Shown here piece by piece: positions 1-8,931 of a DNA stretch of 33,543 nucleotides (position 1 is its first letter; each line of letters opens with the position of its first letter). This DNA is from Candidatus Kapaibacterium sp. (GTDB taxonomy: Bacteria; Bacteroidota; Ignavibacteria; Kapaibacteriales; UBA2268). The position numbers and the translations under genes are program-made. The stretch is taken from the NCBI GenBank assembly GCA_026390675.1, contig JAPLFM010000303.1, forward strand, positions 1,490 to 35,032, written 5' to 3'. Under the pieces are notes generated by a model. That model searched no databases and was not told the DNA's origin. It saw nothing but the letters and a program-made list of their open reading frames with translations.

Positions 1-196
1 TTAAATTAAAATTATCAGGGAATAACTTTAAAGTTTCGCTTTTGCCAAATAAATTTATAATGAAATTTCCAGTATTAGCCAAACCACCACAAATTAATTC
101 TTGTAGCATATTACCAAACCAAAAAAGCAAAATAAAAGAGAAAATAAATACTAAAGCAAACTTAAAAATTCTATTGTGGAATATCTTGTTTAACAT
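1..196 (-). CDS. Partial ORF running off the window edge; putative exosortase-associated membrane protein
   Basis: Reverse strand from 196 reads MLNKIFHNRIFKFALVFIFSFILLFWFGNMLQELICGGLANTGNFIINLFGKSETLKLFPDNFNL with no stop to the window edge. It overlaps the 3' end of the exosortase ORF (171-707) by 26 nt, is in the same orientation, and has one hydrophobic N-terminal segment. Confidence 0.55.
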   Translation of the reverse strand, partial: MLNKIFHNRIFKFALVFIFSFILLFWFGNMLQELICGGLANTGNFIINLFGKSETLKLFPDNFNL

Positions 197-707
197 TCTT
201 CTTGTTCATCCATTTAATCCATAACAACCAAAGCCCAAATTCAATAATTACAATTGCAAAAGGGAAAATATCATTATGAAATACGTCCATATAATCGTGG
301 TGTCTATAACCAATGTAAAAAAGTGCGGCTATTCTTAATAAATTAACAAAATAAAGAATTGAAGAGCCAATAATCAGTGCAGGAAGTTTATTAAGTAAAG
401 ATGATGGAAAAGCAATTATAGCAAAAATGAAAATTAATATAGGTTCAGTGCCATCGCAACCAAAATTAACATTTACTCTAAAATCTTGAACCATCATAAA
501 ATTATCAGCAAATATTAAATCTTTATAAAAAAGTTTTAAAATTGGACCACAAATTTTAATTTCACTAAAAGCAAAGCTATTAGCAATGTGATTTAAGTAT
601 CCTAAAGCAGCAAAAGTGTAATACAAACTGGTTAAAATTCCAAAAATTAACACAAACTGTATCATATTGAACCTTTTTTCATCAATATTTTTGAATAATC
701 TTTTCAT
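171..707 (-). CDS. Exosortase/archaeosortase family protein, XrtH-like
   Basis: Multi-pass membrane protein with the exosortase Cys/Arg/His signature: NFGCDGTEPILIF (Cys), YFVNLLRIAALFYIG (Arg), DVFHNDIFPF (His). Confidence 0.85.
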   Translation of the reverse strand: MKRLFKNIDEKRFNMIQFVLIFGILTSLYYTFAALGYLNHIANSFAFSEIKICGPILKLFYKDLIFADNFMMVQDFRVNVNFGCDGTEPILIFIFAIIAFPSSLLNKLPALIIGSSILYFVNLLRIAALFYIGYRHHDYMDVFHNDIFPFAIVIIEFGLWLLWIKWMNKKNVKQDIPQ

Positions 708-792
708 AATGAAGTTTAATGCAATTAAAATGCCAAAAACGAAATAATTGTAAATCCATAAATAATTACTTTTATATAATTAAACTTATATG

Positions 793-800
793 TATATTTG
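793..800 (+). promoter_or_regulatory. Possible Bacteroidota-type -7 element (TATATTTG)
   Basis: TATATTTG matches the TAnnTTTG consensus and lies about 36 nt upstream of the probable ATG at 837. No clear -33 element was seen. Confidence 0.3.
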
Positions 801-836
801 ATAAATTTAAAAATAATATTCATAAAAAAGGGAAAT

Positions 837-2471
837 ATGAAAAAACTAATTTACTCAATAATAACATTTGTATTGATTTCTACAATTGTAATATCTGCTC
901 CAATACGTAAATCTGACTCTACTGAACTTTTAAAATTCTATACTGCAACTGGAAGTGGAGCTTGGAAAGTAACTACCAATTGGAGATCGGACAAACCTGT
1001 TAGCACTTGGTTTGGTATAACAACAGAAGTAAAAGACATAAGCGGTGTACCGACTGAAGTCGTTACAAAAATAAATTTGAGAGCAAATCAATTAGAAGGA
1101 GAGCTTCCAACTAATTTAGTTTTACCTGATTTACAAGTTCTAGATTTAAGTTTCAATAATCTTGTAGGTAGAATCCCTAAATATTTTATGAACAAATTAG
1201 TTACTTTAGATTTGAGCACTAATTCATTTGTTAATGGAGTTCCTGATTTAAATAGTTATTACCCAGTATTAGAAAATCTTATTGTATTTAATAATCAAAA
1301 GCTAGGTGGAACATTTGCAAACCAAACTATTAACACCTTAAAACAAATAAATATTGGTGGAAATGAAATTGGTGGCACTTTACCACTTTTAAACTTACCA
1401 AATCTTGAAGTTTTAGAATTAAGTAAAAATGCATTTGATGGAGAAATTCCTGCATTTGTTCTACCAAAACTTAAAGTTTTGAATTTAGCTGAAAATTACC
1501 TTACAGGTAGCCTCCCAGCAATGACAATATTAGTTATTGAGGATATTAATTTAGCAAGAAATCAATTTACTGGTAATTTCCCTAGTATAGGTTTAAATAC
1601 ATTGAAAAATATTGATATTAGGGGTAATCAGTTTAGTGGAAGTTTGGGTGATATAAATTTACCAAATTTAGAAACTTTTATAGCATTTGACAATGATTTT
1701 AATGGTCCAACACCTAAAATTATTGCACCTAATCTATTAGAACTAAATATAAGCTTAAATAAATTCTCTGGTAAAATGAATTCAATAACTGCTCCAAAAT
1801 TAAAAATTCTTGATGTAAGTAGCAATTTGATTACAGAACTAGCTGATTTAAGTAATTTTAAATCATTAACTTCTTTTATAGCAACTAATAACAAACTAAC
1901 ATTTGAAAAATTAGGATCTTTGCCAACAGTTGGTAAAACAGCTTATTCTCCACAAGATACGATTTTACCTTTAGATAGAGTTGTTAGTGGAACAGATTAC
2001 ACATTAACTGTAAATTTAGGTGGAAGTAATTTGATATATAAATGGTATCAAAGCAAGAAAGTAATTGCAGGGCAAACTACAAATTCATATAAAACTACAG
2101 TATCTAAAGCTGGAGCAATTTATTGCGAAGTAACTCATAAAACAATTTTAGGTTTAACCCTTACTTCTGTTTCAAGAGATCCTGCCTCTATTGCATTTTC
2201 AAATGAAGAATTTGGAAACTTGTTTCAATTTGAATCTTTTCCAAATCCAACAACAAACAAGTTAAATGTTAAAATATCAACTTTAGCATCTTTAAATCTT
2301 AGCTTTGAGTTGTTTGATGCTAATGGTAGTTTGGTTAATAATTTTGGAATTAGCCAAGTATCTAATAATTTTGCAAAAGAAATTGATTTGTCAGGTTTAA
2401 CATCAGGCTCATACTTTTTAAAAATTTCAAATGGTATTAATAATTTCACATCTAAAATTGTTAAAAATTAA
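837..2471 (+). CDS. Secreted leucine-rich-repeat protein with T9SS C-terminal sorting domain
   Basis: Signal peptide MKKLIYSIITFVLISTIVISA from the internal ATG at 837; repeated LxxLxxLxLxxNxFxGxxP units; C-terminal FQFESFPNPTTNKLNVKI...DLSGLTSGSYFLKISNG...KIVKN typical of Por_Secre_tail. Confidence 0.85.
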   Translation: MKKLIYSIITFVLISTIVISAPIRKSDSTELLKFYTATGSGAWKVTTNWRSDKPVSTWFGITTEVKDISGVPTEVVTKINLRANQLEGELPTNLVLPDLQVLDLSFNNLVGRIPKYFMNKLVTLDLSTNSFVNGVPDLNSYYPVLENLIVFNNQKLGGTFANQTINTLKQINIGGNEIGGTLPLLNLPNLEVLELSKNAFDGEIPAFVLPKLKVLNLAENYLTGSLPAMTILVIEDINLARNQFTGNFPSIGLNTLKNIDIRGNQFSGSLGDINLPNLETFIAFDNDFNGPTPKIIAPNLLELNISLNKFSGKMNSITAPKLKILDVSSNLITELADLSNFKSLTSFIATNNKLTFEKLGSLPTVGKTAYSPQDTILPLDRVVSGTDYTLTVNLGGSNLIYKWYQSKKVIAGQTTNSYKTTVSKAGAIYCEVTHKTILGLTLTSVSRDPASIAFSNEEFGNLFQFESFPNPTTNKLNVKISTLASLNLSFELFDANGSLVNNFGISQVSNNFAKEIDLSGLTSGSYFLKISNGINNFTSKIVKN

Positions 2472-2490
2472 ATTATTTTAAATTATTTTT

Positions 2491-2527
2491 AAGGCTATCT
2501 TGCTTAATTGTAGGATAGCTTTTTTTA
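2491..2527 (+). terminator. Intrinsic terminator after LRR gene
   Basis: GGCTATC ... GATAGCTTTTTTT hairpin followed by a T-run, just after the stop codon. Confidence 0.7.
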
Positions 2528-2575
2528 TTTTAATAAATTTGTATTATAATTTATTCAGATAACTATAGTTTTAAT

Positions 2576-5284
2576 ATGAAAATATTTGCAACCCTTATAT
2601 TATTAGTTTTAACTTGTAATATTTATTCGCAAGAGTACAAAGATTTAATCCCTTTACCAAAAGCATATTTTGAAAGGTCAGGTACTTTTGTTGTACAGCC
2701 TGAGATTCAAATTGCTTATGCTTCCAAAACAAACCAAAGCTCTGGCGAAAGAAAAGCAATAGAATATTTAAAATCTAATTTTCAGAAATACTTAAGTATT
2801 AAATTTTTAGAAGTAGAATTTAAAGATATTGATAAAACCAAAAGTACAATCTATATTTCAATCAAAAACACAAATCAATTTTTTGATAACTTCACTACAA
2901 AACAGAAACCTTCAACCTTTCAAACAATAAATGAAAAGGAAGGATATTGTTTGGATATAGATTTCAATGAAATTGTTATCTCTGGAGTTGATGAAGCTGG
3001 CTTAATGAATGCTGCAAGTACTTTAATTCAATTAATCGATAAAACATCAAACGTTACTAAAGTCAAATCGGGAAATATTATTGACTATCCAAAATACCAA
3101 GATAGGTGGATATTTTCTCAGCATAACCTACGAGGTGCAAATGCTATGACTCAGTTAGAACAACTTGCCGATACAATGGTTTACCGCAAACTGAATGGGA
3201 TACAACAAAATGATTGGAAATATAATGCTCTTAAAGATCAACCAAAGTATTATTTCGATAGTGTTACAAGATTTAAAAATTATTTTATAAATCGCAATAT
3301 TGAAATTATACCAGGTTTAGCTGGTATTGGTTGGTCTGATGGGATACTATATAATGATCCCAATCTTGCAGAAGGTTTGAAAACTTCAGTAGATTATATC
3401 ATAGAAAAAGATACAGCAAGATTAATTACTGACCCAAAAGCTGTTTTAAACAATGGTGGATTTGAAACAATTGGTGGTAATGGTAAATTTTCAGATTGGT
3501 CTTGGTATGATGAGCAGTATGTTAGTCAAGATAAAACTGTTTTTCATTCTGGCTCTGCTTCTGCTTTATGCACTAATTTTGATGGAGGTAATTGTAGATT
3601 TAACAAAAGTATTACTTTCCAAAAAGATAGAGGTTATCTTTTATCTGCTTGGGTAAAAACTGAAAATTTTAAAGGAGATGATCTTAGACTTTTTGCTTAT
3701 GCAAAAGAAGATGACGGAAATTATAGAGCAATAACTTTTACAAGTATTGGTGTTGCAAACACTTCAAAAAATTGGGTAAAACTTGAAGTAACTTTTAATT
3801 CGCTCAAATACACATCTATTAATTTATACGTAGGAGTTTGGGGAGCTAACCAAGGTAAGTTATGGATTGATGATATTGAATTAAAGGATATAGGATTGAC
3901 TAATATATTACGTAGAAGTGGCACTCCGTTAACAGTAGTAAATAAAGTTACTAAAGTAAATATGACTGAAAATAATGATTTTGAAAAAGTAGAAGATAAA
4001 TTACTTAGTTCGAATTATGGACCTTACCATCAAGCACCAACATTCAAGATTAAACAAGGTGGATTGATAAAAAATGGAGATATACTTACTATTAGTTCAT
4101 ACCATCCATTTACAGCAGTTAGCGATGAAAATGGTAATGGTTCAGTTATGGTTTGTGTTTCTGAAGATACTCTATATAAAATTCTTAACTCTCAAATGAA
4201 AGATTTATATAATTTATACAGTTATAAAAAAGGACTATTTGGACAAGATGAAATAAGAAACATGAATTGGGATGATGCTTGCTTGAGTAGAGCTTTATCT
4301 CCTGCAGATTTACTTGGTGAAAATATTACAAAGTGCTATAATATAGCAAAATCAATAAACAAAGATATTGAAACATTTATGTGGAGTGATATGGTTGATT
4401 CTTTACATAATGCATATAAAGATTATTATTTAATAAACGGCGACCTTAAAGGAGTTTGGAATAAAATCCCAAAGGATATTACAATAGTAAATTGGAATAG
4501 TAAAATGGTAGCATCACTTAAATTCTTTGATAATTTAGGTTTTTCTCAAGTATCTTCACCATATTATGACGTAAAAAATACTGTAAATATTAGATCTTGG
4601 AGAATTGCTCAAGAGAAATTCAATAAAATTAAAGGTATGATGTACACTACTTGGGGTGGGGATTATGATTTTCTAACACCTTTTTCATATTACGCTTGGG
4701 GAGCTGGACCAAATTATAATTTTACTCCTTTAGATATTTTAGAATCAAAAAATGACACATTGCATTTTAATTTAAATATATTAAAAGATCCTTATGATAT
4801 TAATGATAAGATTGATTCTTCCAGATTATATATTCAATATACTTTAGCAGGAAGTTTGAAAATAGAAGAGTTTAAATTAAATGCAAATTCAAATATTTTT
4901 AATATTAATATATTAAATAAATATAAAGATTTAAATATTAATTATATAAATTATAAATTTAAATCAACTAATGTGCAAGGTATAACTAACTATTCACCTA
5001 ATTATATTTTATATTTTCCAACTAAATCAATTATAAATAATAATATTTCTGAGTTTAAAATAAAACCCAATCCAGCAAAAGAATATATTGAAATTTGTTC
5101 ATTAAATATTTATAATTATCATTATGAATTAATTGATTTAAATAGTAATATAATATTAAATGGTAATTTGGATAAAGAAACTAATAAAATATATTTAGAT
5201 AATGTTGCAAGTGGAATATATATAATAAATATTATTTCAAACGGAATAAATATAAATTCAGAGAAGATTATAATTACAAAATAA
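2576..5284 (+). CDS. GH20-like glycoside hydrolase with internal carbohydrate-binding-like domain and T9SS C-terminal sorting domain
   Basis: Signal peptide; N-terminal GH20b-like domain (LIPLPKAYFERSGTFVVQPEIQIAY...GYCLDID...GLMNAASTLIQLI); barrel segment with FGQDEIRNMNWDD, a candidate D-E catalytic pair; inserted jelly-roll-like stretch NNGGFETIG...LWIDDIEL; tail FKIKPNPAKEYIEI...ASGIYIINIISNG. Confidence 0.75.
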   Translation: MKIFATLILLVLTCNIYSQEYKDLIPLPKAYFERSGTFVVQPEIQIAYASKTNQSSGERKAIEYLKSNFQKYLSIKFLEVEFKDIDKTKSTIYISIKNTNQFFDNFTTKQKPSTFQTINEKEGYCLDIDFNEIVISGVDEAGLMNAASTLIQLIDKTSNVTKVKSGNIIDYPKYQDRWIFSQHNLRGANAMTQLEQLADTMVYRKLNGIQQNDWKYNALKDQPKYYFDSVTRFKNYFINRNIEIIPGLAGIGWSDGILYNDPNLAEGLKTSVDYIIEKDTARLITDPKAVLNNGGFETIGGNGKFSDWSWYDEQYVSQDKTVFHSGSASALCTNFDGGNCRFNKSITFQKDRGYLLSAWVKTENFKGDDLRLFAYAKEDDGNYRAITFTSIGVANTSKNWVKLEVTFNSLKYTSINLYVGVWGANQGKLWIDDIELKDIGLTNILRRSGTPLTVVNKVTKVNMTENNDFEKVEDKLLSSNYGPYHQAPTFKIKQGGLIKNGDILTISSYHPFTAVSDENGNGSVMVCVSEDTLYKILNSQMKDLYNLYSYKKGLFGQDEIRNMNWDDACLSRALSPADLLGENITKCYNIAKSINKDIETFMWSDMVDSLHNAYKDYYLINGDLKGVWNKIPKDITIVNWNSKMVASLKFFDNLGFSQVSSPYYDVKNTVNIRSWRIAQEKFNKIKGMMYTTWGGDYDFLTPFSYYAWGAGPNYNFTPLDILESKNDTLHFNLNILKDPYDINDKIDSSRLYIQYTLAGSLKIEEFKLNANSNIFNINILNKYKDLNINYINYKFKSTNVQGITNYSPNYILYFPTKSIINNNISEFKIKPNPAKEYIEICSLNIYNYHYELIDLNSNIILNGNLDKETNKIYLDNVASGIYIINIISNGININSEKIIITK

Positions 5285-5304
5285 TTTTATTTTATCAAAT
5301 TATA

Positions 5305-5868
5305 TTAAATAAAATATGGCAAGAGTTTGTCCTCATAACCCCATACTTGTCCATGTTTTGGATTATTATTTTTTGAAAGTTTGGCAACATAAAAGACATT
5401 GTTTTTATTATATTCTAATATATTAATTATATTTTTTTTAATTTCTTCATATTCGTCTTTAAGACCTTTTGGATGGTCGCCCCAAGCAATAATTATATTA
5501 TTACACTTTGCAGTAAATTTTTTAATTGTAGCCAAATTATCTTTGTCAATTATATTAATACCTGAGACTGAAAGTAGGTGGGAATATGTTTCGTAATAAG
5601 GAATTAAATTAAGTATAATAATATTCCCAATATTATTAAGCTGAATATATTTGTGTTTATTTTTAAAAATATAATTTGTTACATTATAAACAGTTTTATC
5701 TGAAATATCTTTTGTAGCCCTACTAGGATTTTTAAGAATTACAATTATACTTTCATCAGAACTTTCATCAATTGTTAATGAAAGCCATAATCTTTTGTTT
5801 TCATTTATAATTCTTTTTTCAGATGTTTTGATTACAAAACTAGGATGTTTGTAAACTGGTTTTGCCAT
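5305..5868 (-). CDS. DUF1643-like protein
   Basis: Family-like features: VILKNPSRATKDISDKTVYNVTNYIFK, IIILNLIPYYET, NNIIIAWGDHPKG. Confidence 0.65.
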   Translation of the reverse strand: MAKPVYKHPSFVIKTSEKRIINENKRLWLSLTIDESSDESIIVILKNPSRATKDISDKTVYNVTNYIFKNKHKYIQLNNIGNIIILNLIPYYETYSHLLSVSGINIIDKDNLATIKKFTAKCNNIIIAWGDHPKGLKDEYEEIKKNIINILEYNKNNVFYVAKLSKNNNPKHGQVWGYEDKLLPYFI

Positions 5869-5934
5869 TTTAATATAACTATATTTACTTAGTAAAAATG
5901 TTTACTATCTCAACTATTTATAAATCAAATGTTG

Positions 5935-6438
5935 TTATTCTAATTCTATAATAACACTATCTTTTTCTACAACTGAACCTTCAGCAAGTTTAATACTTTT
6001 TACAATACCAGAAGTAAGTGAAGCAATAGCATTTTCCATTTTCATAGCTTCAATAATAACAAGCTTATCCCCTTTTTTAACTTCATCGCCAACTGCACAG
6101 TTAATTTTAACAATCAATCCTGGCATAGGAGATTTGATTGAGCCTCCCTTAGCACCAGCTCCAGATTTAACTTGCATATACTTTTCAAATTCAGCAGTAG
6201 ATTTGTCTTTTACATTAAAATTATAAGTAAAAGAATTATGCAGAAGTTTGAATCCTTCATCTGTTTTCTTCATTTGAACATGCATAATTCGATTATTCAC
6301 TGACAATGAATAAACTCCTTTACCATAGTTCTTTAAGATTTTAATGTTATATTCATTGTTATTAACTAAAATGAAATTGTCATTATATACAACATCTAAA
6401 ATTTTATCGCCATTATTTATTACTAAATCTCTGTTCAT
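5935..6438 (-). CDS. Biotin/lipoyl-carrier protein (acyl-CoA or pyruvate carboxylase BCCP subunit)
   Basis: C-terminal biotinyl domain SPMPGLIVKI...VIIEAMKMENAI with biotinylatable Lys in the AMKM motif. Confidence 0.9.
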   Translation of the reverse strand: MNRDLVINNGDKILDVVYNDNFILVNNNEYNIKILKNYGKGVYSLSVNNRIMHVQMKKTDEGFKLLHNSFTYNFNVKDKSTAEFEKYMQVKSGAGAKGGSIKSPMPGLIVKINCAVGDEVKKGDKLVIIEAMKMENAIASLTSGIVKSIKLAEGSVVEKDSVIIELE

Positions 6439-6459
6439 TTTCTTACTTTAACTTGTTAT

Positions 6460-7959
6460 TTAATTTAAATTGCGAATTGCCAATTGATTAGCTTTCCAAT
6501 TATTAATTTTTGGTGTTGGGTCTTTAACTACATTTTTATTTTCGTTTTTCGTAAATAAGAATGCTGCAACTGCTGTTAATTCCTCTTCAGGTGCAATTCG
6601 TCTTTGTTTTAATTTTTCAAAATCAAAATGATTTGGAATATATCCAGTATCAAAATATCCGTTCCTAAAGGTTTCATCTTCCATTACTTCAATCAAAAAA
6701 GGAATAATTGTGTTAAATCCTATAACTCTATAATCTTTTAATGCAGCAATCATTTTTGAAATTGCATCTTCTCTATTACTTCCCCAAGTTATTAATTTAG
6801 CAAGCATTGGATCAAAGTGCATGGATACTTCTGTACCAGTTTCGATACCTCCATCTACCCTAACACCACGTCCAACTGGGCTTCTTAAATAATCAATTGC
6901 ACCAAGATCGGGCATAAAATTTTCTAATGGGTCTTCAGCATAAATACGACATTCAATAGCATGCCCTTGCAAATTTACATCTTCTTGAGTAAAACCAAGT
7001 GGATAGCCAGCTGCAATTTTAATTTGCTCTACTGCCAAATCTAGACCACAAATAATTTCAGTTACAGGATGCTCTACCTGAAGCCTAGTATTCATTTCAA
7101 GAAAATAGAAGTTCTTATTAATATCCAACAAAAATTCTATTGTCCCAGCATTAACATACCCACAAGCTTTTGCAGCATCAATTGCAACTTTGCCCATTGC
7201 TTGTCTAATCTCTTCTGTTAATATATTAGATGGAGCTTCTTCAATTACTTTTTGATGCCTTCTTTGAATAGAACAATCTCTTTCGCCCAAATATACATAA
7301 TTACCGTGTTCATCACCTAAAATTTGAATTTCAATATGCTTTGGATTAATTACATATTTTTCCATATAAACTAAATCATCACCAAAAGATTTAATTGCTT
7401 CTCTTTGAGCACCTTCATAATTTTCAATTAAATCTTCTTCTCTTTCAACCAAACGCATTCCTTTTCCACCGCCACCTGCAGCAGCTTTCAATAGGACAGG
7501 ATACCCTATTTCAGAAGCTTTTCTTTTAAATTCATTCATATCAGTAGCTTTTTGGTTGTAACCGGGTACAATTGGAACACCTGCTTTTAACATAAGCTCT
7601 CTAGCACCAGTTTTAGAACCCATAACAGTGATAGCATGAGCTTTAGGACCAATGAATTTTACACCTGCATCTTCGCAAGCTTGTGAAAACCCACCATTTT
7701 CAGAAAGGAAACCATAGCCAGGGTGAATTGCTTCTGCACCACAAGTTCTTGCAATCTCAATTATTTGGTCAATATCTAAATAGCCACTTTTTGGAGTTTC
7801 TGCTTGAAGTTGGTAAGCATAATCTGCAAAATGAACAAAAGGCATTTCTCTATCAACTTCGTGGAAAATAGCAACTGTTTCAATATTAAGGCATTTAGCA
7901 GCTTGCATTATTCTAATAGCGATTTCACCTCTATTAGCAATCAAAATCTTTTTAAACAT
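6460..7959 (-). CDS. accC: Biotin carboxylase subunit (acetyl-/propionyl-CoA or pyruvate carboxylase subunit A)
   Basis: FKKILIANRGEIAIRI, HPGYGFLSEN, AAAGGGGKGMR, EMNTRLQVEHPVTE motifs. Confidence 0.9.
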   Translation of the reverse strand: MFKKILIANRGEIAIRIMQAAKCLNIETVAIFHEVDREMPFVHFADYAYQLQAETPKSGYLDIDQIIEIARTCGAEAIHPGYGFLSENGGFSQACEDAGVKFIGPKAHAITVMGSKTGARELMLKAGVPIVPGYNQKATDMNEFKRKASEIGYPVLLKAAAGGGGKGMRLVEREEDLIENYEGAQREAIKSFGDDLVYMEKYVINPKHIEIQILGDEHGNYVYLGERDCSIQRRHQKVIEEAPSNILTEEIRQAMGKVAIDAAKACGYVNAGTIEFLLDINKNFYFLEMNTRLQVEHPVTEIICGLDLAVEQIKIAAGYPLGFTQEDVNLQGHAIECRIYAEDPLENFMPDLGAIDYLRSPVGRGVRVDGGIETGTEVSMHFDPMLAKLITWGSNREDAISKMIAALKDYRVIGFNTIIPFLIEVMEDETFRNGYFDTGYIPNHFDFEKLKQRRIAPEEELTAVAAFLFTKNENKNVVKDPTPKINNWKANQLAIRNLN

Positions 7960-8122
7960 TTTATTTTCTTTTTAAAACTTAAATTTATTTAGTCATTTTT
8001 ATAAGTGTAATTTACTAAAAATATAAGAATTAAAAAATGATGTAGTTTAGAAGTTATGCAAAATTATAATTATACAACATTCAGAATACAAGTTAAGTTA
8101 AATCTTAAATTTATTATTATGA

Positions 8123-8761
8123 CTATCTACCTACTAATTTGAAAGCATGTGACCAATTCCCAGTTACCACACCATGAGTAATCCAAAGCATAGCAAATGG
8201 TTCAAGCAATCTTGATTGTTCAATATTTCCAAGGTCGTGAGTGTTCCAATTGAAAGCATCTAAAAATCCTGCTACAATTTTTTTTGCTTCAATATCGTTC
8301 CCAGCAATAAACATATCAAGTTTAGCACCATCAATCATTCCATTTGTCATATAAGAAGCTGTTATAATATTAAACGCCTTTACTACTTTTGCTTCAGGTA
8401 ACCATTTTTGAATTTGTTCACCAGCAGAATCATTAAAACCTAATGCTAGTTTAGGCACGCCACTACTAAATTCAAGTGGATTTACTACATCAACTAATAT
8501 TTTGTTTTTAAAATTATTTACACCTGAAAGATTTATTGCAGATTCTGTTCCTGACCATATTGTACATAGAAACAAAACATCACCAAAATCTGCTGTATCA
8601 GCAAAAGTTCCAATTTTACAAGTGGGATTTTCATTAGACCATTTAAGAACTTCTTCTTTTTGAGTATTTCTTGTACCAAGCATAACTTCATAGCCTAATT
8701 TAAGAAAACCAATTGCCAATGTTTGACCTACATTACCAGATCCTAAAATTCCTATTTTCAT
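8123..8761 (-). CDS. NADPH-dependent F420 reductase-like / NAD(P)-binding oxidoreductase
   Basis: N-terminal Rossmann motif MKIGILGSGNVGQTLAIGFLKLGYEVMLGTRN; KVVKAFNIITASYM; DAFNWNTHDLGNIEQSRLLEPFAMLWI. Confidence 0.8.
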   Translation of the reverse strand: MKIGILGSGNVGQTLAIGFLKLGYEVMLGTRNTQKEEVLKWSNENPTCKIGTFADTADFGDVLFLCTIWSGTESAINLSGVNNFKNKILVDVVNPLEFSSGVPKLALGFNDSAGEQIQKWLPEAKVVKAFNIITASYMTNGMIDGAKLDMFIAGNDIEAKKIVAGFLDAFNWNTHDLGNIEQSRLLEPFAMLWITHGVVTGNWSHAFKLVGR

Positions 8762-8872
8762 TTAAGACTCAATTTTAATATATGTATTTTTGAAAAAATA
8801 TAATCACGATTTATTTGTATTTTTGTTTTGAACTTTATGTATCTTAATAATTCATTAAAAGAAACATTGCAT

Positions 8873-8903
8873 ATTAAAACAAAAAAACTTATTTTGTTTT
8901 AAT
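8873..8903. promoter_or_regulatory. Perfect 12-bp inverted repeat in permease leader
   Basis: ATTAAAACAAAA - aaactta - TTTTGTTTTAAT, 12 nt upstream of the ATG at 8916. Confidence 0.5.
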
Positions 8904-8931
8904 TCATATTTCCCAATGGAATCTTTATATA

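Noticed and set aside
42-224. 60-aa plus-strand ORF at the left edge
   Set aside because: Opposite strand of the partial membrane ORF and the exosortase end; no coding character.
719-910. 63-aa ORF overlapping the LRR gene start
   Set aside because: Asn/Lys/Ile/Cys-rich translation of AT-rich intergenic DNA; overlaps the signal peptide of a clear gene.
4720-5284. Very AT-rich, Asn/Ile-rich end of the GH20-like gene as a possible recombined segment
   Set aside because: The frame stays open and ends in a plausible T9SS tail; compositional drift in linkers and tails is common and could not be quantified here.
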